The notes beneath the pieces were generated by a model. The model was not told where the DNA came from, did no database searches, and saw only the letters and a program-made list of their open reading frames with translations. From Funneliformis mosseae (lineage: Eukaryota > Glomeromycota > Glomeromycetes > Glomerales > Glomeraceae), in NCBI GenBank assembly GCA_910592005.1, contig CAJVPP010000340.1:1-35498 (forward strand): DNA of 35,498 nt, given 5' to 3'. The first letter of the stretch is position 1, and each line of letters opens with the position of its first letter. Below are positions 20,758 to 33,589 of the stretch, piece by piece. The position numbers were made by a program, and so were the translations under genes.

Positions 20758-22902
20758 TTAAATATTATGATGATTTATGTGATTCTCAACATGCAGCCCC
20801 ATTTCAGATAATATCCAATAAGATAAAACTAATAATCCGGTACCAACGACATCAACAATAGCGGTTCTATAACATAATCAATTAAATAATTGGTAATTAT
20901 TCGCGAAAAAAAATAAAATAATTTTTTTATAACTCACATGTAAGGTAAAGAATAATTATCAGGATCATATTTATTTTGCCATAACCAAAGAGTCAATCTT
21001 TTAGAGAGATTAAGGGTGAACATCACCTAATATAAATAAAATAAAACTTCGATTTAGTAACGAGAAACAAGCATTATAATAACAATAATGATAATCACAC
21101 ATACACATATTAACGAAACAAGCAAATAAGTGACTGCAAAACTCCAAGTAAGATTAACGTGCCCAACGTTGAACCACCAAGCAAATATTAAAAATACGAT
21201 TTCAATTGGTATATGAATTAGGAATAGTGTGAACTCCGAGAGACGGTAATCTTCTTCTTCACCACTATGAAGACGAGTGGAGATTCTTGACGCGTATATA
21301 GATCCTAAATTACCGGCAATACCATTTAATACTGGGGTTAAAAGTGCAAGTCCGTTATAACGTTCGATATATCGTTCTAAAACCAAACCAGCCATGCTGA
21401 AATATTTAAAAAATTACATGAAAATTAATATTATATTAGACAAATATATACTTTGAATGTAATCACATGATAACACACCTGGAAATGACCATGGCCATAA
21501 ACAGTGGACTCCAGCCATTCACTAGCAAGTCATGAACATAATGATTTGACCATACAAACTGCACCCACAAGGGAATACATATTATAAGAATAAGAAACGT
21601 AACGGTGCTGAAACTCGTACCTAAAATCGAAGCTTACATAAGTAATTGCATTCGCGCATGTTAAGTCTGCTAAGGAACGAGGTAAAAAGGAAAAAGGTTT
21701 CACTTACGAAGGTGTTGTAATAAAATTTCACCACATGTCGCTAGAATGATTAAGGTAAGCAAATCACCCAGTGACGAAGCCATCGGACATGCAATGTTAT
21801 CTTAAAATTATATTTAAATTAACCTTGGATTTTATAGTATAATTGAAATTAAAAAAGGAAATAAAGAAGATAGGCTCACCAGGGTTAATACGGAAACGTC
21901 TACATAATATTATTAAGCCGCACATAAAAGTTCCCAATATCATACTACTTAAAGCTGCGCAAATCATTGAGGAAACTATTACGAGCATGCTCTCATCGTA
22001 AGTACTTACGTGATCTGAATGAAACATGACCCCTTCGATAAATGAAAACAATCCAGCAACCGCTCCAACAATTAGTGATTGAACTTGAAGGACCGCTAAA
22101 TTACCCCAAACTAACGCGTATCGTGCATTAGGTTTATCTAATTCTCCTAAATTTGCCTTTAATCATATTCAAATGTCAAGGTTAGATAATTTCATCATCA
22201 TAGAAATAAAAATTTAAAACTTTTATCCCTTTCATACCGATGTAGATAACCGAGATGCCAAATTCATCTCTAGATTGCCTTTTAAATTTAATAGTACCGG
22301 CACCAAAATAAATAGTTCTTTAACTCTAATAAACACGGGCCAATACTAATTTGTAAATTTACATGATTAGTTAGGATGATCAATTAATGATGCGAGGATT
22401 ATCCGAATTACTACTTACTTGAACGGCATCTAAAAGCCAGCCAGCAAACATTAAACCAGCCACTGCTACTAATAACGGTGGAATTGCCTAAAATCAAAAA
22501 ACGTGATTAGGGCAAAAAGAATTCAGTTAAATAACCTTGTTCAAATGAAAATACCTCAAAAGCCAAGCTATATTCATCATTCAAATCATTTATGTCGAAC
22601 ATCTTTTGTTTCTTTGCTTTACCAACTGACTCGCTATCAGAGTCCTCGTCACCCGTGTAAACCTCTACATATTCGTTTTTCTTTGGTCTTTGAGTACTAC
22701 GAATTCGTTCAAACATAGCAGAAGCTATTGTACTTGAAGAAACGAGTAAACGCTGAGAACTTTCATTGTTTTCGCTATTTCGAGGTTCCGATGAAGTTCT
22801 TGAAGACAAACTTCCAGAATCATTCACGTTCTCAACAGGTAGCCTTTTCTCTAAATCACTGTCAAAGCTAACTTTTTCTAAGTCTACGGGAGGTAAACGC
22901 AT
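20758..22902 (-). CDS. SLC41/MgtE-type magnesium transporter
   Basis: Integral membrane divalent-cation (Mg2+) transporter of the SLC41 family, which holds two MgtE-like repeats. Exons in coding order: 22555-22902, 22419-22487, 22238-22345, 21880-22156, 21708-21800, 21479-21620, 21105-21396, 20938-21026, 20758-20866 (508 aa, the length of human SLC41A1). The first about 115 residues are cytoplasmic, Ser/Glu-rich. Repeat 1 has [40 protein letters not shown] and [17 protein letters not shown]. Repeat 2 has [20 protein letters not shown] and DPDNYSLPY then [12 protein letters not shown]. The paired N-x-x-G-N-L and P-x-x-x-x-x-x-D motifs are the ion-path signatures. About ten hydrophobic segments are visible. 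The 5' leader carries a 29-nt T tract 11 nt before the ATG. Transport of other divalent ions is possible. Confidence 0.93.
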
Positions 22903-22913
22903 TTCCTTTTAAC

Positions 22914-22945
<32 letters not shown>

Positions 22946-24409
22946 AAAATGAAAAAAAAAATCTAGATATATTTTTATCAAAGTATAGAATGTGGGTAAA
23001 AGGTACTTATGCGTTTATATACGCAAAAGTATGTCGGGAAAGATGTGGATAAGATGGAGGTATATAGGGAGAGTCGGGTTTTAGGGATAATTAAAGGAGC
23101 GAATTTAAAGTAATTTTCGCTTTCTTTCTAATTAAAACTTGAAAAATAAAGTTAATTTGCAAGTATGTAATATAAATTATGCATTGCTATCGGACATGTC
23201 ACTGGTATGTAACCATTAAAACGTACACAAGATAAATGCGTTTAGTAATTTCAACTTCCAATCATATTGACGTCACAGAATGTGAAAAAGCTTTAAAAAA
23301 AATCTTAAATATCCCCTTAAAGATTTTATTAAGGACAGTTGAACAGTTTTTTGTAATTACAATTTCCAAATTTGTAATAAAGCTTCAAATATTGAAAATC
23401 CGATCAACACGATTGGATCTTACATACATTTTGTAATCGTGTTTTTTCATTTTATGATTGATTAATTCCGAAAATACGTTTAGTCGTCGACAAAAAAAAT
23501 AGAAAGATCTTAAAAAAACTTATCAATCGACTAAAAAACTTTTACCTTTACTTATGATATGAACGGAATTGTTTTTTTTTTTACAAATTCGAGAAAGATT
23601 GACAAAATTATCCACATCGTCATACTTTATTTTATAGGTTTTTTCAGCCGACCTTAATACGGACATAATGAGAGTGCGATTATATCCGGGGAATAAAGTT
23701 ACCTTTATTTGGATAGCCGTTAAATTTCCGGATATCCTGTTGGTCACCAACGGATATGTCAACCCAAAGATATGATTTTATCGAAAGCGTTATAGGGGGA
23801 AATCATCTGGGCATTTGTGTGTTCTTTTTATAGGTTTGAACTCGTATCCAAAATTTTTTCGGATGATTGGACTTTTGGGAAATGTATTGGATGTATTGTA
23901 AATTCTAGGCGAAGCTTGCTTAGCGCTGAAACGACGGGGATGACTTTAAACGGTTAAAAATATGAAGATCCCTATAATATCAATTGTTTCAATTGTAATT
24001 AGCACATATTTTTTTTAATGCTCCACGAAATTTAGTATACAACTTGACCCAATTCGTAATTAGGAATCTAAAAAAAAAATTGCAGCGTGCATCTTTCTAA
24101 ATAAGTACATGGGTAAGTTAAAAAAGTCATATAAAATTTGGTAAAATGTTTCAACTTTTAAAATGGTATAATATTCGATATATTAATTTCTTTTTCTCCA
24201 TTTTCCGTTTTCTTTTATATATACATACAATCTTTAAAATATCTCTTTTTTTTTTTTTTTTCATGGTAATGCAACAAGAGCTTGGGACTTTTGATTGCGA
24301 CCAACTTTTTTTATATTGAACCTTTTTTTTTCACAGCCAATCTTTTTTTTTAAAAGCTTAATAACAAATAAATAAAAAAAATAATTAAAAATAAAAAATA
24401 AAATAAAAA
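22903..24409. other. Divergent intergenic region (SLC41 / TBC gene)
   Basis: 1.5 kb between divergent starts. Two short frames, plus 23236-23436 and minus 23523-23762, have no recognised domain and are probably chance or gene fragments. The last 50 bp before the ATG at 24410 is almost pure A/T with no upstream ATG, a typical unstructured leader. Several poly-T tracts (about 24008, 24246-24262, 24340) are present. Confidence 0.4.
22914..22942. repeat. 29-nt A homopolymer in the SLC41 leader
   Basis: An uninterrupted run of 29 A (T on the SLC41 coding strand) begins 11 nt upstream of the ATG at 22902. It is the longest homopolymer in the window and is likely length-polymorphic or subject to assembly error. 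Confidence 0.85.
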
Positions 24410-27400
24410 ATGTCAATAATCGTTGAAAAAAATGAACTTCCTATTACCGAGGTTCCAACAATTTTAACAGCCAATGTTCCTCCTAAGGAAAATGCTTCAG
24501 AAGTTGTCGATGCTTATGATAATCAAGCAGCTGATGATGAATATGACTATATTGATTATACTTTAAACTATGAAAGTGATCGTAAAGAGCTAAGCAAGCA
24601 GGAAGAAATCGCTTTAGCCGAAGAAAAGAAAGTTGATACTACTACTTCCAACGATAAAGATCAAACTTCATCTTCAAGTGATGACTTGACAATTCAAGGA
24701 ATCGTTACTGATCAAACTGAAGTAATTGTTTCATCAACTACCACACAATCAAGACGTGAAAATTCAAGTCGTACTTCTAGTACCGATTCTTTTCAAACGG
24801 ATGTATCAGAAAAAGAAAATTATAATGTTTCTGATCATGAAAGTGACACTTCATATGAAAAGGATGAATTAGAAAAGGATGAAAAAATTATTGCATATGT
24901 AGATCAGGTTAATATAGAAGTCAATCCCAGTGTAGAAGAAATTTTCGTTGATAAATCCAAAGATCAGAAAGAAATCGTCGTATCAACAGAAAGAAAACTT
25001 GACCCCACTGAAGAAGAATTGCCGAGCGAAAGTGCCTCCGATAAGTCCGAGGATAATTCCGGTGAGAGCAAACTAGGTAAATCTTTGGAGAAAAATGTTA
25101 ATGATTTTGTAGAAAATCCTTTAGTAGATAGTTTCTCAGAAGAATCTGAAATTAAAATTGTGGACGAGAAAAGTGATAACGGTTTGGAAGGGAACCCTTC
25201 AGAAAATGTTCCAGAATCTATTTTTGATGAATTAGAAAATAAGAAATTGGATGATATTAATTCCAACACCATTTTTTCTAATACGAGTCAAGAATATGTT
25301 ACAAAGAATTTATCTGAGGAAAATGGTCCATTATATAACAATAATGATAATGGAGAAAATTTGCAAATTATTCCAGAAGATCATGAAATGGAAATTTTAC
25401 CAATTAATGCCAATTCCTCTTCATTTTCTTCTGAAGATAAACAAAGCGAAAGAGATTCAATGAGTGAAACCTTTACTTCAAAAACTAGTAGTCTTTCTTC
25501 GACATTAATACATCAATCAATCGATTTTACGAATGGGACAGAAAATGAAAGTTTTGAAAATATATATGATGAAAAACATGATTTAAATCGTTTATCCGTA
25601 GCTTCTCTTAGAGAGAGTCCAGAATTAAATGACATTTCTTTAGATGATGACACTCTAAGTGCACAAGAATCATCTAAAGAATGGAATTTGGCGGATTGGG
25701 GTTTCCCAACATCCACTTCGTTAAAAACAATTTCAACATTTTTTAGTCCACGTTCGACCACTTCTACTGTTACTTCAACATCACCAAAAAGTACCAGTAG
25801 CGGTGAAAAAATTGATCCCCATCGTATGTCAACTGTATCAATGACATCTACTGGTTCTACTGGTTCTAATTATGATTTATTATTAGCAAGACTTGAAAGG
25901 GAAAATCAAATGTTACAAGAAGATCCAAAGGCAAAGAGGATGTCTCTTCAAGGAATTGCCGACATAAAGGCTAGTTTCGAACGTGTGCAACATGAGGCTA
26001 CTGGGGGCGAAGCTGACGATGACATTGATTGGGGTAAAAATTAAAATTTTTTTTTTTCTGTTTTAAAATAACCTAATTAAAATTACAATAATTTTGTTTT
26101 TGTTTTTGTTTTTTTATATCCAGATTTCTGGGGTCAAATAATTTCCGATTATGAAACGGTTGCGAGGTCGCAACCGCGTCAACTATCAAAAATGATTCAG
26201 AAAGGAATTCCACAAGCTTTGCGTGGTATGATATGGCAACTTATGTCAAAATCAAAAGATAGTGAATTAGAGTCGACATATGCTCAATTGCTAAAGGAAA
26301 CGAGTCCTCATGAAAAGATGATCATAAGAGATTTGAATAGGACTTTTCCAAAGCATAAATATTTTCAGGATCAAGACGGTATAGGCCAAGAAGGATTATT
26401 TAACGTAGTAAAGGCATATTCGCTTTATGATACGGATGTTGGATATTGTCAAGGAATTTCCTTTGTTGTTGGACCTTTACTTTTAAATGTAGGTTTTTTA
26501 TCACAACATAAAAGTAATGTTTGAATTATTAAGTTCATTTTACTGACCTATTCTATGTTTTATACGTAGATGCCTGATGAAGAAGCATTTTGTGTACTTG
26601 TTAGATTAATGAAATTCTATAATATGCGAGGTCATTTCTTGCCTGGCATGGATGGTTTACAACTTCGCCTTTTTCAATTTGATCGACTTGTTGAAGAAAT
26701 GCTACCTAAAATTCATAGTCACTTACAAGCGCAGGGAATAAATTCTTCAATGTATGCTTCACAATGGTTCATGACACTTTTTGCATATAAGTTCCCTTTA
26801 TCTTTAGTTTTTAGAATATATGATACTATTTTTACTGAAGGAATTGAAGCTATATTCCGATTTAGCATTGCACTTTTAAAGAAAAATGAAAAAAGAATTG
26901 TAGAAATGGAATTTGAAACGCTTTTAGAATATCTAAAAAGTGGATTATTTGAAAATTATCAGGTTGATATTAAAAAGAAAAAAAAATTTTTTTTTTTCTT
27001 TCCAACCTCTTTTAAAAATAAAATTTTCTAATTCTAAAATTTATTATTTTTTAGATTACGCATACCGGGGTTCTTGCTCAATTAGTTAAAGAGACGCAAT
27101 ATCACACTAATGATTTTGTTAAGGATGCATATAATATACGGATTACCACCAAAAAATTAAATAAATATCAACAAGCATATTATGCACAACAAGAGGCTGA
27201 AAAAAGAAAAGTATTAGCAGAAGCCGAAGCGACAGAAAAGTTACGATCAAGCAATAATCAATTATCAAGTCATGTTAAAAATTTAGAAGGGAGTTTACAA
27301 ACACTCAATCGAGAACATGTTGAATTAGCTAACGTGTTAGTTAATACTAAAATGGAATTAGCAAAAGTACAGAATGAAAATGATGAATTACATTCAATAG

Positions 27401-27642
27401 TAGCAGAATTGCGTAAAACAGTTGAAGATCAACCAGCAAAAGTTGAAGCCAATTTACGAGAAGAAATGAATGCTTTAGCAGAAAAAAATATTAGTCTCGT
27501 ACAAAGTAATAATAATTTAGAAGATCAATTATCAAATTTAGAAAATATGTTAATTGAGATTAAAATGAGATACGCTGAAAGTGAAAATGAAAGGGAAGTA
27601 TTACAAAGAAAATGGAATGAGTTAAGAAAAGCTTTAGGATAA
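24410..27642 (+). CDS. TBC-domain RabGAP, Gyp5/EVI5-like
   Basis: GTPase-activating protein for Rab GTPases in secretory or Golgi traffic. Exons: 24410-26033, 26124-26488, 26570-26962, 27055-27642 (989 aa). Residues 1-541 are acidic and Ser/Thr/Glu-rich with no fold visible, ending with repeated STSSTST-type patches. The TBC domain starts at DFWGQIISDYE (residue 542) and has IPQALRGMIWQL, then IIRDLNRTFP with the catalytic Arg614 (IxxDxxR) and YCQG with Gln651, the two catalytic fingers. SQWFMTLFAYKFPL and RIYDTIFTEGIEAIF follow. From about residue 830 a long coiled coil (QQEAEKRKVLAEAEATEKL onward) ends the protein at ELRKALG. Acidic N-terminus plus TBC plus C-terminal coiled coil is the Gyp5 (yeast) and EVI5 (animal) layout. 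Exact Rab target cannot be read from sequence. Confidence 0.94.
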
Positions 27643-28507
27643 TCTAAAAAAAAAAAAAAAAAAATGTAAATTAAATTTATTATTATTATTTTTTTTCGTT
27701 TCTTGTAAAAGTATTTGGTGTGAATAGATTTCTTATTAAATATCATTAAAGTTACATAACCAAGAAAATCTGATAATGTTGTTCCAACTTATTGATTTAA
27801 AAATAAATTTAAAAATAAGGCGCGTGAAAAAAAAGTGTCATTTTCATATATTTTTATATAAATATTATAGAAATAGAAAAGTAGACCGTTGTGGCTATTT
27901 TTTAATGTGGCGCAGTGCGGGCGATAAAATTTATATTGTTATATAATTTATTTTCTTGCGGATCAGCTCAAAAAGTCTCGATTAATTTTTTTAAAAATTA
28001 TTGGATGTTTTAAGATCAAATTCTTCATCAGAAGCATGTTCTTATATACACTATTTAAAGATGAAACCAAAAATATAAAACTGCTATCTTTTGGAATGAG
28101 ACCTAAAACAAGTTTAGTAAGATAAAATTAAAATGATTTAGTTAAATCTAACTGATGTTATAATAAATAAAGCTTTAGACACATAAGATGTAAATTAGAT
28201 AATTTTAACTATTCTTAATTTATTAATGTTAATTCATGAAAATTTCTAATATTTTAGAACTTGCAAATATGTTTAAAAAGCTAAAAAAAATTGAGTAATT
28301 CAATATCACAGTTTCAATTTCTATAATTCTTAATTCGGATTGGAGAGTGTCATATAGTATCACGTGTCCGAGGATTTATGATCCTATGATCCGTAAAAAA
28401 GAGTCGTGATAAATTTTTAAACTTGGAACCCTTTAGCATAGCGCGTCAGAAATTCTCCTTCCGAAACCATCAACAAGTCTTAAGATATACATCTAAACCT
28501 ATTGATT
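27643..28507. other. Intergenic region upstream of the FG-repeat gene
   Basis: 865 bp with poly-A/T tracts just after the TBC stop and no supported frame. A short G+C-rich string (27903-27928, GTGGCGCAGTGCGGGCG) resembles a tRNA A box, but no cloverleaf can be folded around it. A CACGTG core is at 28361-28366. Confidence 0.4.
28361..28366. promoter_or_regulatory. CACGTG core upstream of the FG-repeat gene
   Basis: ATCACGTGTC context, 142 bp upstream of the ATG at 28508. Motif-based candidate only. Confidence 0.35.
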
Positions 28508-31500
28508 ATGAACGGCCAACAGGGATTCGGCTTTGGTTTTGGGAACCAAGGTAAAAATAAACATACTTTCTATTTTATATAATATATATTTATATATTTA
28601 TACTGTGCATTTTATGATCCCAATTTTGCAACTGTGAATTCAATAACAGTACTATGCTACACTTTTAATCTTGGATTTATTTATTGTTTTCTAACCTTTG
28701 CTTATTTTTCCCTTTTTATTAGGTTTTCAGACCCCTGCTAAGACAACCGCACCTCAAGCATTTGGAGCTTGGCAAAGTAAGACATTATTTAACAATTTTA
28801 ACGAAAAGTAGTCTTCTATATTAAATTTCTATTTAACATGTTAATAGATCCCCAAGCCCAACAACCTTCTGCATTTGGTTTCGGTCAACAAGCTGCTCCG
28901 TCAGCTTTTGCAACTCCTGCCCAAACCCCTTTTGGAGGTTTTGGTCAAACGCAACAACAAACACCTTCTTTTGGTGGTGCAAGCGCTACACCTTTTGGGT
29001 TCGGTCAACAACCACAACCACAAGCTGGAGCTTTTGGCTTTGGCCAAAATCAACAATATCAACAACTTGCTGGACCATCTGGGTTTGGCTTTCAATCTCA
29101 ACCACAGGCAGGACCTTCAAATGTTCAAACTTCTAGTGCGTTTGGGTTTGGAATACCAGGTCCTTCCAACGCACCCGTTCAAGGTATAATATTATGTCTT
29201 ACAAAATTTTTCGTAATTTATTAGCCGGTTCATTATCATATTCTTTTAATTAAATAGCTACTGGGACAGCATCATCAGCACCTGGCATAAATCCACGATT
29301 GACGGGTACTCAAGATCCAAAATTCGAACCATTCAAGGATCGCGAACCTTCAGGAGTATATCAAATCTTTCAGAATCTTACGGCTATGGAAGCATTTCGT
29401 CCATGGTCTCCTGAGGTAATCTTTCTCATATATTTAATTGGTTCGGTTTAATTTATCGTAATTGAACCTTGTATAATTTAAATAGGAATTACGATTATAT
29501 GATTACGAACTTAACCGGCGTCCTGGAGTCCAACAAACGCCATTAGTCCGGCCAGCACAGTCCTTACCACCAATTATAAATGCATCAACGCAAGCATTTC
29601 AATTACCATCACAAACGATAGCGCAACAACCAATGGGATTCGGATTCGGCCAATCTCAAATAGCGCAGTCACCGTTCTCGCAGCAACCACTTGCGCAGCA
29701 ACCATATGGGCAATCACAGTTCGCTCAGCAACCAACGGGACCGCAACAATTTGGACAATTTGCTCAGCAGCCAGTTGTACAACCGCAATTGCCGTTTCAA
29801 CAGCAAGCTCCGGCCACGACTCCGATTCCGAATCCGTATAATTATCAATATACCGGTAATCTTTATTTCAGGTTGCATGGTACGAATAATCCCCCACCAC
29901 TTGTGTTTGAAACAAAATTGAAGCCCAAAGTAGATAAGGGCAAAGGCAAGGGTAAGTACGTTCATTATCAGCTATTCTGAAATATTTACGATAAAGAAAA
30001 ACATTTTTATTTTTTTATATCGTTTAAAAAAGAATTTACTTTACAACCACAACAGTACGGAATAGTAGGAACGTCAACCACGGGTCCACCCGTTAGCGTG
30101 ACAATTGGTGACACATCTAAAATATCGAAAGCGGACCAACCTGCAACGAGCACAGTTCCAACAATTCCATTCTCATTAAATAATGCAGTTCCAACTACAA
30201 CAATTCAAATAGTTTCTACATCAGCTTCCGTCCCTTTATTAAAAACACCAACGGTAGCTGACACGAAACGTCCTGTTACTATTACAACGGGTCCAACAAT
30301 ATCATCGAGCATTGTACCTACTATTACTAAAGAAAAACCAAAAGGGGGAGATTCAGATGACGATTCGGAATATGTAGAATTCTTTCCAGAAAAAAAAACT
30401 CGTACAACTCCACTTCCTCCTGAAGAATACGAGAGGACCCTTACAGAAGTAGATTTCCCTCGTAGAAAAAAGAACGAACCGGTTTATAACGATGGTATTT
30501 TAACACCAAAAAATATCAAAGAACCAACATGGGGATATAATACATCTTACAGAAGAACCGTTCCTAATATTCGTCATGGCAATTCAGGGAAGGATTTACT
30601 AGAGCAACTTAAACTTAAAGATAGATCGGTTTCAAAGAGTCTCCCAAATACAATAGAGGCCAATAAAAAGAAAGTTCCAGGATCAGATATTCCTCCAGAA
30701 AGTGATGTAGATGCGCGACTAGTTTACGAGTTGCTTCTTAAACCTCGGCGAGACGGTCCATACGCTTATAGAGAGGAGTATGATGGAACTTGGACTCCTC
30801 TTTATGGAGATGGCAGGGATGAAAAGCCAAAATGGGAACCAATGAAATGGAAGCAACAAGTGTTCTATAATGATTATGTTAAGGATATCAAAAGAAGTAA
30901 GCTCCCAATAACAGAATGGAGATATGAATCTCCTAGTTGGTGGGATAAACATCCTTATAAACCAGTTCCCAAAGAGTTGATAAAGGATATTGATCAATAC
31001 GATAATTCCAATGAAGCATTTGTTGAAGATATGGTAGTTAAGATGGGGATTAGACCCGATCCTCCAAAAGGTAAATAAATTCTTTTTTTTTGTAAAATTT
31101 TTTATTCTAGTAATAAATTGTTTCTTTATTTTATTAATCAGACCAAGTCGACGCACTGAGCAGACAAGTCAATGTAAAACTTGTGCGTGTACAGAAAAAG
31201 CCCATGGAATGGACAGAAACCATCACAGTTACCGAACCCTGTAGCTGCTGCAATGTCATGGTTCAAAAATCTAAAGAGGAAAAGATGACTTTCAATAAAC
31301 TTTTTAATCCACGTTAGTTAATTATTATGATTATTATTATTATTAATGTTATCTTTTGAGATTTTGAACTTTGCAATAATTAATTACTTTTTTTTTTAAT
31401 TTTTTTTAAAAAAACCAGTTATTGGAGGTTTTGAGTCACAACCAACATACCCAAATCAACCTTGGGTTTTTGTGTATGCGGCGCTGCCGGGAGAGTTTGA

Positions 31501-31933
31501 AGATCGCACTCCAACCTATGCAGAGTTGTTTAATAAATATAAATCAGGAATCCCACAGCGTAATATGTATATCCTTGATGCTCCACCCAGGATGCCACGA
31601 GTCGATTTCAGCAACATTATTAAAGGGGAAATGGAGTTTGCCAAAATCGTAAAGGAAGACGTTCATAAAATTTGTCACCAGGACAAGAAATGTGATTGTC
31701 CGTATACGAAAAAAGAATCTAAGACCAAAGAAGCTCCAGCAATACCAAGATCACATTTCTATTGCTATGATCGTCTTGGAAAACAGCCAAGAGAAAACAA
31801 ACCAACAACCTTTCAAACGGTTCATGGATACCAACCCTTCAGTAAGCACAAGACTCCCGAATCGGAGGAAAATACACCCACCAAAAAGCATCGGATTCTT
31901 GTACCTCCTCAGGGTGAAGATGACGAACTTTAA
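28508..31933 (+). CDS. FG-repeat nucleoporin-like protein with Nup98-type GLEBS segment
   Basis: Exons: 28508-28550, 28723-28776, 28848-29183, 29258-29415, 29486-29951, 30033-31070, 31142-31312, 31419-31933 (926 aa). Residues 1-145 are Gln/Pro/Ala-rich with FGFG repeats (QQGFGFGFGNQ, SAFGFGQQ, TPFGGFGQ). Residues about 155-210 (KFEPFKDR, NLTAMEAFRPWSPEELRLYDYE split by a junction) match the Nup98/Nup116 GLEBS region, which binds Gle2/Rae1; EELR-x-x-DY is the tell-tale. Further FG/Q repeats follow (MGFGFGQ, QQFGQFAQQP). The second half is unlike Nup98: a Thr/Ser-Pro linker, then charged Trp/Tyr-rich sequence (WTPLYGDGRDEKPKWEPMKW), a Cys-rich patch (PCSCCNVM; CHQDKKCDCPY) and a basic tail. The Nup98 autoproteolytic domain is not seen. 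Role at the nuclear pore or in mRNA export is inferred. Fusion of two genes by mis-assembly seems unlikely because all eight exons stay in phase. Confidence 0.78.
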
Positions 31934-33589
31934 TTTTAATAAAAATTATCATGATTTGCTATAGAAATCAACATTGTGTTAGATTTGATCATTATTGATA
32001 TTATATACGAATAAGAATAATGTCAGGCTTTAAAATTAAGAATCATTATTTCCATATTTTTTAACAATCTATTTTTAACGTAATCCTTGATATTTTCTGT
32101 TGATTCATCTTATTTAGCAGAAAAATTGAATAAACAGAATATCGTATTAAATAACTATATAAGAGATAGATTAATTAGTTTAAGAGCCAATAATGGTAAG
32201 AACCATGTTTTAAATTGTTCTAATAATCATATTAAGATTTGAATGTTAATTACAAAATATTTATTATAAATGTAGATTATCAAGAAATTAAATGGATTTA
32301 TTACATTAGAAGATTGGTTTAAAAAAAAAACTGGATGTTAACTTTTGCATTAAAAAATAAAAACAAATATTAATAGAATAATAATATAAAATATAAAAAA
32401 AAAAAACCTTTTTAAAAAAACATTACATATTATTATTAATTAATATTAAAAAATAAAGTAGCATTATAGAATTTTATTATAGAATTTATATAAAAAATTC
32501 TTAATTATCATTTATATTTATATAAAGTTTATTTTATTAAAAGATAATAAGATTTAATAATTTAAATTCTAAATATCAATATAATTTTTGTATATTAATA
32601 ATATATAGTTATTTAATAAAATTTAATGAAATTACTAGTAAAATTATAATAAATTCTTATTAATTAAACTATTAAAACTCAAAATTATAAAAAATTTCAT
32701 CAAAAATCAAAATTTGATAAAATATTTAAAAAAGAATTAATAAGTAAATAATAATAATTAATATTTACTTTGCTAATATCAATAGTTTAAAATTTTTAGT
32801 AAATTTTAATATATTTTCTTCAACTATATAATTATTATAAAAAATTAATTTATTATATTATAATAAAATATTTATATAGACCAAAAAATATTATTTATTT
32901 ATAAAGATAGTTATTATTCCTTCAATTATTTTGCATACAAATTTATAGGCAAATTTTATTATTAATTACAATTCGTTTTAATTATTTTTAAATATTTTAA
33001 AATATATTATTAAAAAAATTAATACTTTTTATAATATATTTATAATATTTTCTAAGTAATAATCCAAAAAAAAAAAATGTAATTAACTAGTGATTTTTTA
33101 AATAATAAATTATTATAAAAAAAATTAAAATTTTAAACTTATATATCTTGTTATTATCAATCTCAGAAATATAAAATACTACCATTTAATAAGTCTTTAT
33201 ATGATAAATTCAATAAACTAAATTTTATGTTTTTGTAATTATTTTTTTTAAAAACGTAATAATGCAACATTTTATTAAAAAAACACTTCCAATAAATAAA
33301 TACATAAAAAACTCAAAACAAGTATAAAAGTAGAAAATAAAAACTATTGCAAAATATTCTTTACTAATAACACTAACTTCTACTAGACCAATCAGTTATT
33401 CTATCTGATTCTAATCATAAAGATTTACTGAGTAATTATCATTACTAATTATATACAGTTCTGATGAAAAAAACTGATAGTTTTTTTTAGATTTTAGAGT
33501 TGATCATAAACAATAACATAAATTATGATGTAAACAAATTATTTACATCATATTTTAATAAATATCTGCAGCCTGGCAATCACAAGCAT
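31934..33589. other. Extremely A+T-rich gene-free DNA
   Basis: From about 32200 the sequence is almost all A and T, broken by stops in every frame. No gene, RNA or clear repeat unit could be supported. It looks like old, mutated transposon-derived DNA, perhaps C-to-T biased. Confidence 0.5.

Noticed and set aside
23236..23436. Plus-strand frame of 66 codons
   Set aside because: No domain, no splice partner, and composition like the surrounding intergenic DNA.
23523..23762. Minus-strand frame of 79 codons (PLVTNRISGNLTAIQIK...)
   Set aside because: It looks slightly protein-like and may be a gene fragment, but nothing supports a start, splice site or family.
27903..27928. tRNA-like A box (GTGGCGCAGTGCGGGCG)
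   Set aside because: No acceptor stem, anticodon arm or B box could be paired around it.
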